From Tenebrio molitor (taxonomy: Eukaryota > Arthropoda > Insecta > Coleoptera > Tenebrionidae), in the NCBI RefSeq assembly GCF_963966145.1, contig NC_091046.1, positions 16,864,001-16,928,000 of the forward strand: DNA of 64,000 nucleotides. Reading direction: 5' to 3'. Shown here piece after piece: positions 42,855 to 54,360 of the stretch. Below the pieces are notes generated by a model. That model made no database searches. It saw only the letters and a list, made by a program, of their open reading frames with translations, and was not told the DNA's origin. Both the position numbers and the translations under genes were made by a program. Positions within the stretch are counted from its first letter, which is position 1, and every line of letters begins with the position of its first letter.

Positions 42855-43566
42855 TTGTTAAGTATTGCCTACCAAGCCCTAGTTCACAGTAATATAACTT
42901 ATGCTATTCTCGTATGGGGTCATTCTACACATTTACGTAAAGTTTTTAACCAGCAGAGGAGATGTATTCGTGTTCTGGGTGGACTTGGTTACAGAGATGA
43001 CTGTAGAGACATACGGGGTGATCAAATAGGACTGTTTAAGTTGGTAACACTGAATTGTATTTTAAATTGTATAACAGGAGTAACTTTCAGTTGTTGATGG
43101 CTTGTCGTTGTTAATGCTATACCTACATCAGATATTTGTCAAATAAACCAACAAAACATACCCGGTTGCAGTGTTATAAATAACCGAAATATAAAATTTT
43201 CTTAATTGTACTGCCAACTTAAACAGTCCTTTTTGATCACCCGGTATTTAAAACATTTAAGATATTAACGGTTCCTGTATATATATTCTACAATGCGTAC
43301 TCTATATGTACAAGAATAAAGACAACTACTGCTCGTTAAACCATTCGCACTTAACCAGGTACCACAACTTATTATTAAGCATTCATTCGAGACTGCACAA
43401 AACACAAAATAGCACTCGCTATTATTGCGTCAAATTTTATAATGCTCTTCCTTTGCATCTTAAAAACATGGACTTTAAACCCTTCAAACTACATTTAAAG
43501 CAATTGCTAACTGAAAATGCATTGTATCCTTTCGAAGAGTTTTATTCATTCACAAAGTCCTTATAG
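42855..43566 (+). pseudogene. LINE reverse transcriptase C-terminal fragment, split by a MITE
   Basis: The left part reads ALVHSNITYAILVWGHSTH and QQRRCIRVLGGLGYRDDCRD, the region after the RT palm in insect non-LTR retrotransposons. After the MITE at 43014-43244 it resumes with FKTFKILTVPVYI, then one frameshift, then HLTRYHNLLLSIHSRLH and VKFYNALPLHLKNM to a stop near 43566. Jockey- or CR1-like clades have this tail. The RT catalytic part and endonuclease are missing upstream. Inactive. Confidence 0.85.
43014..43244. mobile_element. MITE family A, copy 1 (inside LINE)
   Basis: The 231-bp element has ends CGGGGTGATCAAATAGGACT and the inverse, flanked by TA on both sides (43012-43013, 43245-43246). 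It interrupts the LINE frame within a codon run; deleting it with one TA rejoins the frame. Same length as the copy at 52991-53221. Confidence 0.93.
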
Positions 43567-43590
43567 ATTTTTTGTTTAAATTTTACTTAT

Positions 43591-43979
43591 AATCTGTTTC
43601 AAAATCAAAAATCCACCACCTGTTGAATTATGTTGGCAGAAAAAAAGAAATCCCTAGAATAAGATTCATTTTTTTTGTGTTGGCCCAACCTCCCGCCAAA
43701 AGTTTGACATTGAATTGTTGACTTTATTTACGTAACACAAAATAATTATTATGTACAAAAAGGTGGTAGCTACCATATCATACCCTTTGAGTGAAATATA
43801 AAAATGAGAATAAAAAAACACTATGAACTACACCCGAAACGACTCTCAACAATTTTCTTTCATAACCCCATTTTTTTCTGACACTTGCAGACACACTATA
43901 AACAAAAGTTGGCGACGTTGTCGGTTGTATTTTCGAGGTAGAATGCAGTGTTGGTGGATTTTTAATTTTGAAACAGATT
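43591..43979. mobile_element. MITE family E, copy 3
   Basis: The 389-bp element has ends AATCTGTTTCAAAATCAAAA and the inverse. The CCACCACCTGTTGAATTATG and GTAGAATGCAGTGTTGGTGG blocks match copy 1 at 21291-22045. Confidence 0.85.
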
Positions 43980-44076
43980 ATATATCTCTTTATTTTATTG
44001 TTGCTTTTTTTTTCGGTATTTGTAGACAGTGTGTAAAATTGTATGATTTATAACACGCAAATATAGTTTGTTTTTT

Positions 44077-44432
44077 AATTAAAGAACCACGACCTGTTGA
44101 TTTAGGTTTGCAAATATAAAATTTTACTAAATTTAGGGAATTTAATGATATCTATTGGCTATTCCAGTCAACGCCTGTCATTTTTAATGTCCTTGAAAGT
44201 ACGCAAACTCGCAATTAAAATTTGAACGTGTTATTAAAAATGCCTCACAAAGTAAGACATTTATTAAACTCTCGAATTAGTTGTTATTAACTTTATTAAC
44301 ATGCCGCGCTACTAATATCTCTAATAACCTCAATTTTTATATGATGAGATTTTTCACCCTATGTCAAAAGTGTACAATGTTGTCAGCTGTATTTTGGGTG
44401 TAAATTGCGGTGTTGTGGTTCTTTGATTAAAA
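44077..44432. mobile_element. MITE family E, copy 4
   Basis: Ends TTAAAGAACCACGACCTGTTG-like and GGTGTTGTGGTTCTTTGATTAA. Layout and length agree with the other family E copies but sequence is more diverged. Confidence 0.65.
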
Positions 44433-44444
44433 TATAGACTGTAC

Positions 44445-44469
44445 ATTATTATTATTATTATTATTATTT
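44445..44469. repeat. (ATT)n microsatellite
   Basis: Eight uninterrupted ATT units. The 44470-45660 stretch beyond has no recognisable gene; a 45-bp block with GACGGTTTGGGTAGTAAA occurs twice (about 44771 and 44963). Confidence 0.9.
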
Positions 44470-46125
44470 ATTTATTTTCTAAGAACAGAAAAAAAAACAA
44501 AAAAAAGGCACGTTGAGGTTATTTTATGCTTCTGTCAATTTGACAATTTTTAATTTCTTACACTTATTACATTGATTACAAACATAACCTTTCGAAGCAA
44601 TTGTCAACAAATTTGAAACATTTATAGTTATTTATGATCAATTCAAATTTGTTTCTGATCCTAGCTCAAACATACGTAAAGTTACTAGATAATGACGTCA
44701 TCGCAAAAATCGTAAAAATTCGACTATAGCGTATATCGATACAGTTGTCCATGTTATGAACACGACTAAATGACGGTTTGGGTAGTAAAGTCCTTGAAAA
44801 TGGTTTAAATTCGTTTGAAATTTGTGGTGGTAGCCTTGAATCATTATGAATTCTCTGATTAATAAATGTAAATTCCACTAAAACTGTCTGTTTTCTGAAA
44901 TACGCCTGAATTTGTATGTTTAAGGAGTTGCCTATTCATATCCCACGCGGTTTGAGAAGTGACGGTTTGGGTAGTAAAAGTCAATAAGGGTCACGTTCGC
45001 AAATCCAGCTTTCTGTCGCTACTGGTTATACTGTGATACAGTCGTCAATTTAGGGACCTTTTATACGAGAGGCCCATACTTGTGCGCAAGCCCTATAATT
45101 TTGCGCGTTATTTAAATTTGACGTTCACGGACTTAGAAAATATTGTTTAAAAATTAGAACAACACTTGCGTATCTAATAAGAAACAATACAATGAAAGAT
45201 CTTTTTTTATGTAGTAAACTCATTTATACAGGATGTCCCACAACTCGCGCGTCAGCTGTTAACTGTGAATTTTAATATTTAATCCAACAAGGATTCTACA
45301 ACAACGAACGTGAAAAGTATATTAGTTTTGAAATGAAATCGATTTTAAGATAACCAATCACACATGCCTTCCTGAAGGTAACTCTACTAAATGTATGCGT
45401 TTCCGAGGAAACGATTTTAGATGTTGCTGCTAAAAAAACTGTGATGAAATGTTTGGACGAGTATTATAAGGGTTGATTTGGCGCACGAATCCCAGGTCTA
45501 GAAAACGAGTAGGCGAGTTTTTTATGTTATTTTTTAGATTTTTGAAAAATTTTTAAATAAAAAAATTAAAAATTAAATTTTCAAATTCTAGGGAATTTTG
45601 TATACACTGAAATATTGATAAAAAATTTCTTAGAGATCAATTAAACTACGAGTGCTTTAATAAGGCGCGTACAGACTACGCGAACCGAGCATGTAATGTA
45701 ACAAGTAATGTAATGCTCGTCGCAAAATTGGTGCCACGAACAGCCGACGAACCGAGCGCGCAACGAACAGCTTCTATACTCCGTTCACTGATAGATCGCA
45801 CGCCTTTTCACAGACACAGAGACGAGTGTCTATGCTGCAAAAAGTCGAATAGCGCACATAACATTTGTTTATCATTAATACATACTCGAAGAATAAATAA
45901 TTCAACTTCATTCAGATTCACAGCTGTAATTCTGTTAACAACATCATAGCCGAAGGAAAACTACTGGCGGGATGGAAAGTGCACGTTTCTCAGGTCCTCT
46001 CGGGCTGTTGATGTTGCTCTGGAAACTTTAAAAAACACGCGTTTTTGAAAGTTGGATTTATACACACTGAGGCGTGCTTTAATTAAGTATGTAAAATAGG
46101 TTACCAACAAAAAAATATGTAACCA

Positions 46126-46392
46126 TCACGGGTGCTGTGCCCGTATTTTGGCGATGGTCAGAATAAAATGGATGCCCGTTTTGGGGCCGATTTCTAATTT
46201 TACCTGAAAAGGTAGGAGGTTACAAGGAAGGGATTCGTCGCTAAAGTGTGCTTTCAAAATAAAATTACAAGTAGTATCTTTTTTCGAGATTTTAGGTCCT
46301 ATCATTGTCAATAATTTGTCAAAGTCTGTAGGAGACATTCTTGTAAAATTTTTATAATGTCCACTGACATGTTGAAATTTTAAATCCTGCAT
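46126..46392 (-). pseudogene. PIF/Harbinger-type transposase N-terminal fragment
   Basis: The frame reads FQHVSGHYKNFTRMSPTDF then DKLLTMIGPKISKKDT, the start of nuclease-type Harbinger transposases (DDE/HARBI1 family), in which this helix region precedes the catalytic domain. After about 50 residues it runs into unrelated sequence. No catalytic residues are present. Confidence 0.75.
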
Positions 46393-46602
46393 AAGTTCAT
46401 TACCGACGCGTTTTCTATAGAGTTCGGTTCGCCACTAACGTCGCCGCTTCTTCTCTTTTTTAATCATATTGCACCCATTATTGTTTAAAAAAATTAAATT
46501 ATAATCGAAGGTAAAATAACAAGACCTAATTTTTTTATCAGATTTAGCAAATTAGGTCGCGTTATTTTTGGCAAGATTATTCCAGAATTCAAACTTTAAC
46601 GT

Positions 46603-47335
46603 TAATTATTTATTTTTTCCGTTGACCGCTTGTTAATTTCAATATTAATGAATTATTTTGTCTAAATTATAGTGTACCTATTAATGGACCTCATTAATAC
46701 ACTACTTTTCATTAATCAACGATTTTTGCGATTTTGACGTTTTGATGATATTTTGATGCATAAACAACCTCGAACATGCGTTGTTTGCACTTACCAACAC
46801 TGCAGCAGGTAGTGCAGCAGGGTTTTCTATATTTTATAGCTCCATAACTACACAATTACGAATTCACTTTTTCAAAAGCCGACATTTTTGGTTATAATTT
46901 GCATGTCATATTTTTCAAAGGTAACTAGGTTTCCTTAGCAACCGTGATTTTTACGTGAAATTGAATGTGAATGGAGTTGACGTCTTCTGACATTCTTTGT
47001 GGAAAAGTAAATGGAAAGTGTTGAAAATTTTAAAAATGGCCTACCCTGAAGACAAAAAAAGGATGAAGGTATTTATAAGGTGTCATCTTTATGGAAAAAG
47101 ATGAAATTGGTTTTGATTTGGCTTTAATTTCAAAATTTGTCACCAAAAAAAAAAGTTTGCGGCCAACGAAAAATTTTTGTAATCAACTCTTTTGTTAATG
47201 GGCGATTAATAATCTCAACTATTAAAGCCACTCACTCGCTACACTCGTTCGTGCTTTAAACAGTTTCGATTATTAATCGCCTTCATTAACAAACTAGTTT
47301 ATTAAATAACTATTAATACTTACAGTTATTAAAAA
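46603..47335. repeat. repeat F, copy 1
   Basis: About 730 bp that recurs inverted at 53255-53937. It ends CCGTTGACCGCTTGTTAATT on one side and in TTATTAAATAACTATTAA on the other. It contains a near-palindrome (about 47200-47310) with GCACGAACGAGTGTAGCGAG or its complement at the centre. No ORF. Confidence 0.8.
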
Positions 47336-48549
47336 CATAATTATTAAAAACAATTTGGGAACCTGACTGGCGTAACATGTAATTTTATTCGTTTTTGACA
47401 CAAGACAGACTAGGAAGACGATTTATCCGCGATAAACATTTTTTATTGGATGAAAGCAAGCGCAGAACACGCACGTTTGAGGTATGTGGGAATTAATCTG
47501 TAGTAATATAACAATAATTGACTTAAACATCGGATTGATTTGCGAAGCTGATGGCATGCTCCATCTCGACTTATGCATTTTTACAACAAATTGACACAAT
47601 TCGCATTATTTTAGAAAATGTGAAACTTATTTATTAGTTACTGTAAAGAGTTGCTTTCAAAAATAATAACCTATTTATTTTGTTCAGCATAAATGAAAAA
47701 ACTACAGTGTTTCATTTGACAATCAAGACCGTTTAAATAAGGGACAAAAACTAACGGGAACTGAAATTGTTGGAGATTAGATTTATGAGTTTATGACTGT
47801 GGTCAGCTCCCTTTGTCGAGATGCGTTTGTGAATGGCGCTTTGTGTTCGTCAGAAAACCGACACTGAGCGGAGCACTGCGAACCGTTCGTGGCGCGCATG
47901 CGCTCTCGAGGTTCACAGCTTCGCCGTCCAAATCAGACGAACGCTTCCTTGTAATTTATTTAAAGAGTGTACTAAGTTATGGTATGTATTTAATAAAATG
48001 TATGGATCCCCATATTTGTAAGACAGCCTAACAAATTAATGAGTAAATGTTATAATCAACAGCAACTTCGCTCCTACCTTTTCAGGTAAAATTAGAAATC
48101 GGCCCCAAAATGGGCATTCAGTTATTCTGACGGACAAGCACCCGTGATGCTTAATAATATTTTTGCATCATCGGAACTATTAATAAATAGATAAAATTTT
48201 CTTTTTAATTTATTAAATTGTTTGATTTTTCCAAAGAAGGCATTTTTTACATTTTTCATACTAGTTTATGGCCCATTGCTCTGCACGCGATGCCGAATCT
48301 AAACAATAATTTCTTATTTGATTACTTACCGTCTTTTGATAAGTAAACATGTTCATGAAATCCGTAAACACGTGAAAATGACCGGTGGTGCAAAAACGTT
48401 TTCTACTGACAAATTGTCATTACAAAAGTTTACCTGTAAAATGGTAAAGAAAAAAAAATTCTTCATTTTCTTCATTGTTGTAGCTACTTTTAATTCGTTA
48501 AACAAATTTCTGAACTAACAATATTTGCGTTAATACTTACCTGCCTTAA

Positions 48550-48720
48550 ATTGAGATTGCACATTGAAAACGCGTATTCTTTTTGGAGATTTTTGGGTCC
48601 TATTTTGGTAAGTAAATTCTCACCGTCTGTGGGAGACATTCAATTAAAAATTTTATGCTGTCCGCTAATATGTTGGAACTTTAAATCTTTATAAAGTTCG
48701 TCGAGCCTTTTTCTCTTTTT
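48550..48720 (-). pseudogene. second PIF/Harbinger-type transposase fragment
   Basis: The frame reads LYKDLKFQHISGQHKIF, one stop, then MSPTDGENLLTKIGPKN: the same segment as 46126-46392. It lies on the same strand, so the composite holds two decayed N-termini rather than one. Confidence 0.7.
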
Positions 48721-48801
48721 TCATCAGATTCCACATAATTCTTACTGCATCACTACACAAAATTAAAGCTAACGGTTTTTCGTTATCACTCTTATCACAT
48801 A

Positions 48802-49546
48802 CAGGTCGCTAAAAAGTATCGATACTGCTAAATATTTTCAAAACGGTTTAGCAGAGCTCGTTGAAATTTGGCACACAGCTAGAAATGTTTAAATTCTATA
48901 GGCTGATATTTTTTTCAATTTTATAACATCTTTTATTTTGAAGATACAAAGCCAACTTGATTTTTTTTAAATGACACGAGAGGTCAAATTTAACACCGTT
49001 AAAAAGAATATTTTTTTGTGAATCCAGTGATGTAGCACATGTATATCTCAATTTACTCGAAACTTTATAAAAAATTTATCGAATTAATAAAATTTGAAAA
49101 AATTTGACCTTTGGAATGTTTTTTTAGCCATTGTTAATTCTTTGCCGCCTGAACTTTGGCCAAAAAATTAATAAAAGTAAATAATAAGTGTAGAAGTAAG
49201 GCATTTAACTGAAACAGATACATTTTAATAAAAAAGATAAAAAGTTTAAACCCGAAATACATAATTTTTAAGCAAAAAAAATTTTCAAAATGGCGGCGAT
49301 GTGGGCATGTGTTACATCACTGAATTCACAAAAAATACTCTTTTCAAAAATATTACATTTAAGTCCCCCGTGCCATTTAAAAAAAATCAAGTTAGCCTTG
49401 CATCTTTAAAATAAATGACGTTAAAAAATTGAAAAAACTATTAAATGATAAAATTTAAACACTTCTAGCTGTGTGCCAAATTTCAATGAGCTCTGCTAAA
49501 CCGTTCTGAAAATATTTAGCTGAATCCATACTTTTTAGCGACCCTG
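48802..49546. mobile_element. mariner-type foldback MITE with about 250-bp TIRs
   Basis: The 745-bp element has ends CAGGTCGCTAAAAAGTAT and the inverse of CAGGGTCGCTAAAAAGTATG, flanked by TA on both sides. Arms match over about 250 bp. It is inserted inside the Harbinger-like composite, so it is younger than that. Confidence 0.85.
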
Positions 49547-50599
49547 TATAATGTAGCTGTAATGACACGCAACCTCGGAACTATCGAACTGAACTGAGAC
49601 GATTATAAAAAAAAATCACTTAAAAACATAACGCACTGAAACATACAAAACTCTCCATCCCGCCGGTAGTTATCCTATGCCTATGATGTTGTTTACAGAA
49701 TTACAGCTGTGACTCTAAATGAAGGTTCAGTACAGTTATTTTCAATAATTGTTATAAACTGTTGTTGGAATTATTAATTTTTCGAGTATTAATGATATAG
49801 CAAATGTTATAAAGTGTAGACACTCGTCTCTGTGTCTGTAAAAAAGCGCGCAATCTATCATCAGTGGACAGAGTATAGCTGTTCGTTGTGTGCTCGGTTC
49901 GTCGGCTGTTCGTGGCACCAATTTTGCGACGAGCATTACATTACATGTTACATTACATGCTCGGTTCGCGTAGTCTGTACGCGCCTATAGATAGCCATCA
50001 ACGACTCCAAATTGAATACGATAATAGACCTATTAAAAGATTCTAAAAACGTAATTATATCTTTAGTTTGTGTTCTACTCATCTACTGTTCTTTGCCTTA
50101 CGCGCAGCACACGGTACAGTACTTACCATGCGGTACATGTAACAACAAAGCACCCAAGTTACTAACGCATGCGTATTGGTAAGGATCGTCCTGGGTTATT
50201 TAGCCTCACGTACCTTTTATGGCTGTCCACGATTTGGCAGGTGGCATCAGTTTTTCAAACTGGCCTTCCCTCCTCTTATTTTAACCTCCTTGATCTCTAC
50301 GCTGATAGATTGCATGTTTTTAAATTCTAGTTCCAAAACATAACGCAGTGAAAAATACTAAACTCTCCATGTCAGTTATTTCACGTTATGTAGAAAACCG
50401 TTGTAGCCTTGCAGATTAATTCCCGCCACGCTTGACTCTGTGTCTGTCTTCTGTCAAAAAACGTGCAATTTATCAGAGTATTCACAGTACGGAGTACATC
50501 AGTTTTACCATTGTCTAAGTAGAAGGACAAAATTAACCGGTTGACCGACTAGTTCTACATACTTAGACAATGGTTTTACTAAAGTCCGGCCAACGAACA

Positions 50600-51096
50600 G
50601 ATAACGGGTAACGGAATTTTCACTTGGAGTTAGCTTTGAATGAGTTTTTATTTTTTCTGTTACTTTAGACACACGCAAGAACGAACGACAAATGTCAGTC
50701 ACTGCAATTGAAACGTACACGGCCTCCTAGATTCATAAGAGACTCGTCTCTTATGAATCTAGGAGGCCGTGGAAACGTAGTTTTGAAATGTCAAATTTGT
50801 CAGTGTCTAAGGTGCAACGGAAAACAAAGAATGATCCATAGCCAACCCTAAGTGAAAATTTTAATAGTCACCCGTTATAATGGCTGACTATTAAAATTTT
50901 CACTTGGAGTTGTATTTGAATGACGTTTTATTTTTTCTGTTACTTTAGACACACGCAAGAACGAACGACAAATGTCAGTCAGTACAATTGAAAACATTTA
51001 TTGAAATGTCAAACTTGTCAGTGTCTAAGGTGCAACGGAAAACAAAGAATGATCCATAGGCAACCCTAAGTGAAAATTTTAATAGTCACCCGTTAT
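50600..51096. repeat. two tandem copies of a roughly 250-bp repeat
   Basis: Each unit runs from TTTTCACTTGGAGTT through GACAAATGTCAGTCA to GTCAGTGTCTAAGGTGCAAC and AATAGTCACCCGTTAT. The first unit is split by the 54-bp palindrome (50718-50771). A diverged partial copy lies at about 30955-31050. Unit ends are mutually complementary (ATTTTCACTT and AAGTGAAAAT), so each can fold. Confidence 0.75.
50718..50771. mobile_element. 54-bp perfect palindrome with 8-bp target duplication
   Basis: Two 26-bp arms (CACGGCCTCCTAGATTCATA + AGAGAC) and their exact inverse are separated by TC, with nothing else between them. GAAACGTA is duplicated on both sides (50710-50717, 50772-50779). The end sequence is shared with the 361-bp hAT-type MITE at 39350. 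In effect this is two TIRs joined head to head. It split a unit of the 50600-51096 repeat. Confidence 0.93.
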
Positions 51097-51930
51097 GTAG
51101 TAAGTAATAAAAAAAAGGGGATGTGGCCTAGTTGCGTAGAACGATATAGGCCGAAGCCTGTTTTACAATGAAGCAGGTTCTTTGCCATTTACAAGAATGT
51201 GATATAGTTGATACATTGAGAAAAATGTTGCATTTATTGACGTGCACATCTTCTCCAAATATGAACACTCGCTCAAACTGCCCAAGCGAGGTTAAAACTA
51301 ATGAAGTGCCGCCAAGTAATTTTTGTGGATATACATCAGGCTTTCAAAAATCTGCGCACGTTTTGAATAAGCCAATTGGAAGCTGCTATTTAAAATACAC
51401 GGGCACTAGGGGGCGGTTTTATTATTTATTTTTTGTTATTATTTTAAAGATTAAGGACTGGTAGAAGATACGTCACGCCGGGCTGTCTTTGATGTTTTCC
51501 GCCGTTCCTCAGTGACCTTGAATGCATCGGCCCTTTAAATTGGAATGCAACCAGGAAATTTAAAAAGGGCAACAACGCATGAGGACCAGTGGAAATACAT
51601 TTTCACGTCCATCATTCGATTGCTTTCTTACAGAAAAATTAATAAGGTTGTTTTACGTCAAAAATAAAACCAGATTATGTAAGAAAATATAATCATTAGG
51701 TAGGTAAGTACATAACAGAGAGGTCATTAGAAATCCACAAAATATTTGGTTTTCTATTTTTGTCACTACTTTTTTAAATTCAAAATTATTAAATTTTATT
51801 ACATAAAATAATCCGAACCTTATAAATAATTTAAAATTTAACCAAGTAGTCTAATGTGAAATGTTTACATGGATGAACGAACTCAAGTGAAAATGGTAGT
51901 CTCACACAAGTATACCTATTTTTAGTAGTT

Positions 51931-52063
51931 TATTCAACGAGTTCGTGTGTAATTTGGGCTTTTTTTGGCATGAGTGGGCCAGTTTAAAAGTCGAGTAAAA
52001 CGAGAGTTTTAAAGGTCCACCAGTGCCAAAAAAAGCGCAAATTCCACAAGAACGAGTTGAATA
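51931..52063. repeat. 133-bp near-palindrome
   Basis: Arms start TATTCAACGAGTTCGTGTG and end with the inverse of TATTCAACTCGTTCTTGTG; inner pairs are TTTTTTTGGCA/TGCCAAAAAAA and TTTAAAAGTCGAG/CGAGAGTTTTAAA. Arms agree at roughly three quarters of positions. A one-armed relative is at 116-200. 51100-51930 holds no recognised gene. Confidence 0.75.
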
Positions 52064-52499
52064 CAACGTTTTTTTGTTGGACGAGCCCCTTAAAGACTCT
52101 AAATTGCTGAAAATCCTTAAAATTAGCTTGACGTTTCGTTTTGACAAGTTGTCCAATTTATCAAAATCCGTTCACACAGGAGAAAATTCTCAGATTCTGC
52201 CAGTGTCGAACAAAAAATTATTTTTTATTATACCTGAATCATAATCCCTGTTTTTGACACTAAAAGGCGTGCGAAAAAGGGCCTTTAAAACACTAAAGCT
52301 TTAAGGGTTGCTTAGGTAATAACAAATTCATCTACATTTTGAACAATGATAAATAGACATTTATACACAATTTATGATGGCAACGAAACAACAACAATTG
52401 ACCATTTCTATATCAACGATATAGATTACTTCGGAAAAGGTATTTACTTTTTTTGTTATAATTTTGAGATTTTAGTGCAGGTATAATAAAAAATAGCGT

Positions 52500-52617
52500 A
52501 TGATACACGTTTATAAGGGCCTTTAAAGCACTTGCGACGTTAAAAGCACTCCGCTACGCGTCGTGCTCTTAAACTCGTCACGCGTGCTTTAAAGGCTTCC
52601 TTATAAACTTGTATCAT
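52500..52617. repeat. 118-bp near-palindrome
   Basis: Arms start ATGATACACGTTTATAAGG and end with the inverse CCTTATAAACTTGTATCAT; inner pairs are CTTTAAAGCAC/GTGCTTTAAAG. The central part is rich in CTCG, CGCG and TACGCG. No ORF. Confidence 0.75.
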
Positions 52618-52990
52618 AATATACTATTAAAACAATAATTATTAATTATAACTGCACCAAACTGAACAACATGTAATCGAAAGTCGTCACTTTGTCAGCA
52701 TTCGTCAGCGTAACGAACAGTTGTTTTTAAATTATCGCCAATCAGTCGTGTTAATTCGGCAGCGCACCCTGAGAAAATACCTAACGGCCCTTTAAATTGG
52801 AATCTCGTGCATCTCACTCCACGAAAGCACTTCTTCGTCTTACTGTCGCATCTCTTTGCTCGACTTTAGTTTGCAATAGAAGAATACTCAGACATCGCGG
52901 AAAATTCAGCAACATGTTATACCGTGTGTCCACTCTCAAAGTCGAACATAGGCAATTAACATTTGTGATTAACACTGCATTCAGTTTATG

Positions 52991-53221
52991 CGGGGTGATC
53001 AAGAAGGACTGTTTAAGTTGGTAACACCGGATCGTATTTTAAATCGTATAACAGGAGTAACTTCCGGTTGTTGGTGGCTTGTCGTTATTAATGATATACC
53101 TATATCAGATATTTGTCAAATAAACCAACAAAACATATCCAGGTGCAGTGTTATAAATAACCGAATTAAAAAATTTTCTTAATTGTACTACCAACTTAAA
53201 CAGTCCTTCTTAATCACCCGG
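52991..53221. mobile_element. MITE family A, copy 2
   Basis: The 231-bp element has ends CGGGGTGATCAAGAAGGACT and the inverse, closely similar to 43014-43244 along its full length. No clean TA duplication remains at this site. Confidence 0.88.
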
Positions 53222-53254
53222 CAGATATTATGCCATTATTTCGATACATCAATG

Positions 53255-53937
53255 ATATTAATAGTTATTTAATAAACTAGTTTGTTAATGAAGGCGATTA
53301 ATAATCGAAACTGTTTAAAGCACGAACGAGTGTAGCGAGTGAGTGCCTTTAATAGTTGAGATTATTAATCGCTCATTAACAAATGAGTTGATTACAAAAT
53401 TTTTTCGTTGACCGCAAACTTTCTTTTTTTGTGACAAATTTTCAAATTAAAGCCAAATCAAAACCAATTTCATCTTTTTCGATAAAGATGAGACCTTATA
53501 AAATATCTTCATTCTTTTTTTGTCCTCAAGGAGGCCATTTTTAAATTTTTCAACACTTTCTATTCACTTTTCAACAAAGAGTGTCAGAAGACGTCAACTC
53601 CATTCACATTCAATTTCACGTAATAATCACGGTTGCTAAGAAAACCTAGTTACCTTTGAAAAATATGACACGCGAATTATAACCAAAAAGGTCGGCTTTT
53701 GAAAAAGTGAATTCGTAATTGTGCAGTAATGGAGCTATAAAATATAGAAAACCCTACTGCACTACCTGCTCCAGTGTTGGTGCATGTTCGAGGCTGTTTA
53801 TACACCAAAACGTCAAAATCGCAAAAATCGTTGATTAATGAAAAATAGTGTATTAATGAGGTCCATTAATACACTATATTTTAGACAAAATCATTCATTA
53901 ATATTGAAATTAACAAGCGGTCAACGGAAAAGTAATT
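53255..53937. repeat. repeat F, copy 2 (inverted)
   Basis: The reverse complement of 46603-47335 with scattered differences. The near-palindrome at about 53281-53392 (GTTAATGAAGGCGATTAATA, centre GCACGAACGAGTGTAGCGAG, inverse end) is preserved in both copies. Confidence 0.8.
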
Positions 53938-53943
53938 AACAAT

Positions 53944-54360
53944 TTAAGCAGTTAATAATAAATCTAAATAATTTGCTGAATTTAAATTTCCCTTAATTTC
54001 AAATGGACCAACAATATTGTTATTAAAAATCCCAGCCCAGATATGAATTCTAGTAGGAATATTTACTCGAAGGTTTTCTTGAGCCCAATATCGCGTGTTT
54101 TGAACATTTGGTTCGTTATTTAGTGTAAAAGTAGATTCGTCTGTGAAGCAAATTGTTGACAGAAAGCGACGATCATTAGCAGGCTCCTGCATTTCATAAA
54201 CAGATTTCACTCTTACTTTCTTCATCAACAGCAAAAATCTGCTGATGACACTGTGTCTTGTAGGGATGATATTTGTACTTCCTGAGGACATTCAGTATCC
54301 GCGATTTACATAAACCTACTTCAAGAGAAATTTGTCTTAAGAGTAACTATTCATTTTTCC
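53944..54360 (-). pseudogene. Tc1/mariner-type transposase fragment
   Basis: On the minus strand an HTH-like piece (QISLEVGLCKSRILNVLRKY) is followed, after a frameshift, by FLSTICFTDESTFTLNN, NVQNTRYWAQENLR and IHIWAGIFNNNIVGPFEIKG. This is the first catalytic Asp region of an insect Tc1/mariner-like transposase. The rest of the catalytic domain and the TIRs are not found. Inactive. 54361-56690 downstream is AT-rich, non-repetitive by eye and without genes; it contains the upstream region of the MAK-like kinase. Confidence 0.85.

Larger units (their letters stand above)
45664..49985. mobile_element. PIF/Harbinger-like composite with about 320-bp TIRs
   Basis: The left end GGCGCGTACAGACTACGCGA (45664) and about 320 bp behind it recur inverted at 49655-49985. 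Two minus-strand pieces of the same transposase N-terminus lie inside (46126-46392 and 48550-48720), together with repeat F (46603-47335) and a mariner-type MITE (48802-49546). Flanks TAA and TAT resemble, but do not equal, the three-bp duplication of PIF/Harbinger. A third, decayed end is recognisable near 50330-50470. Confidence 0.7.

Noticed and set aside
44666..44878. A 70-codon minus-strand frame
   Set aside because: No recognisable domain and no support from context.
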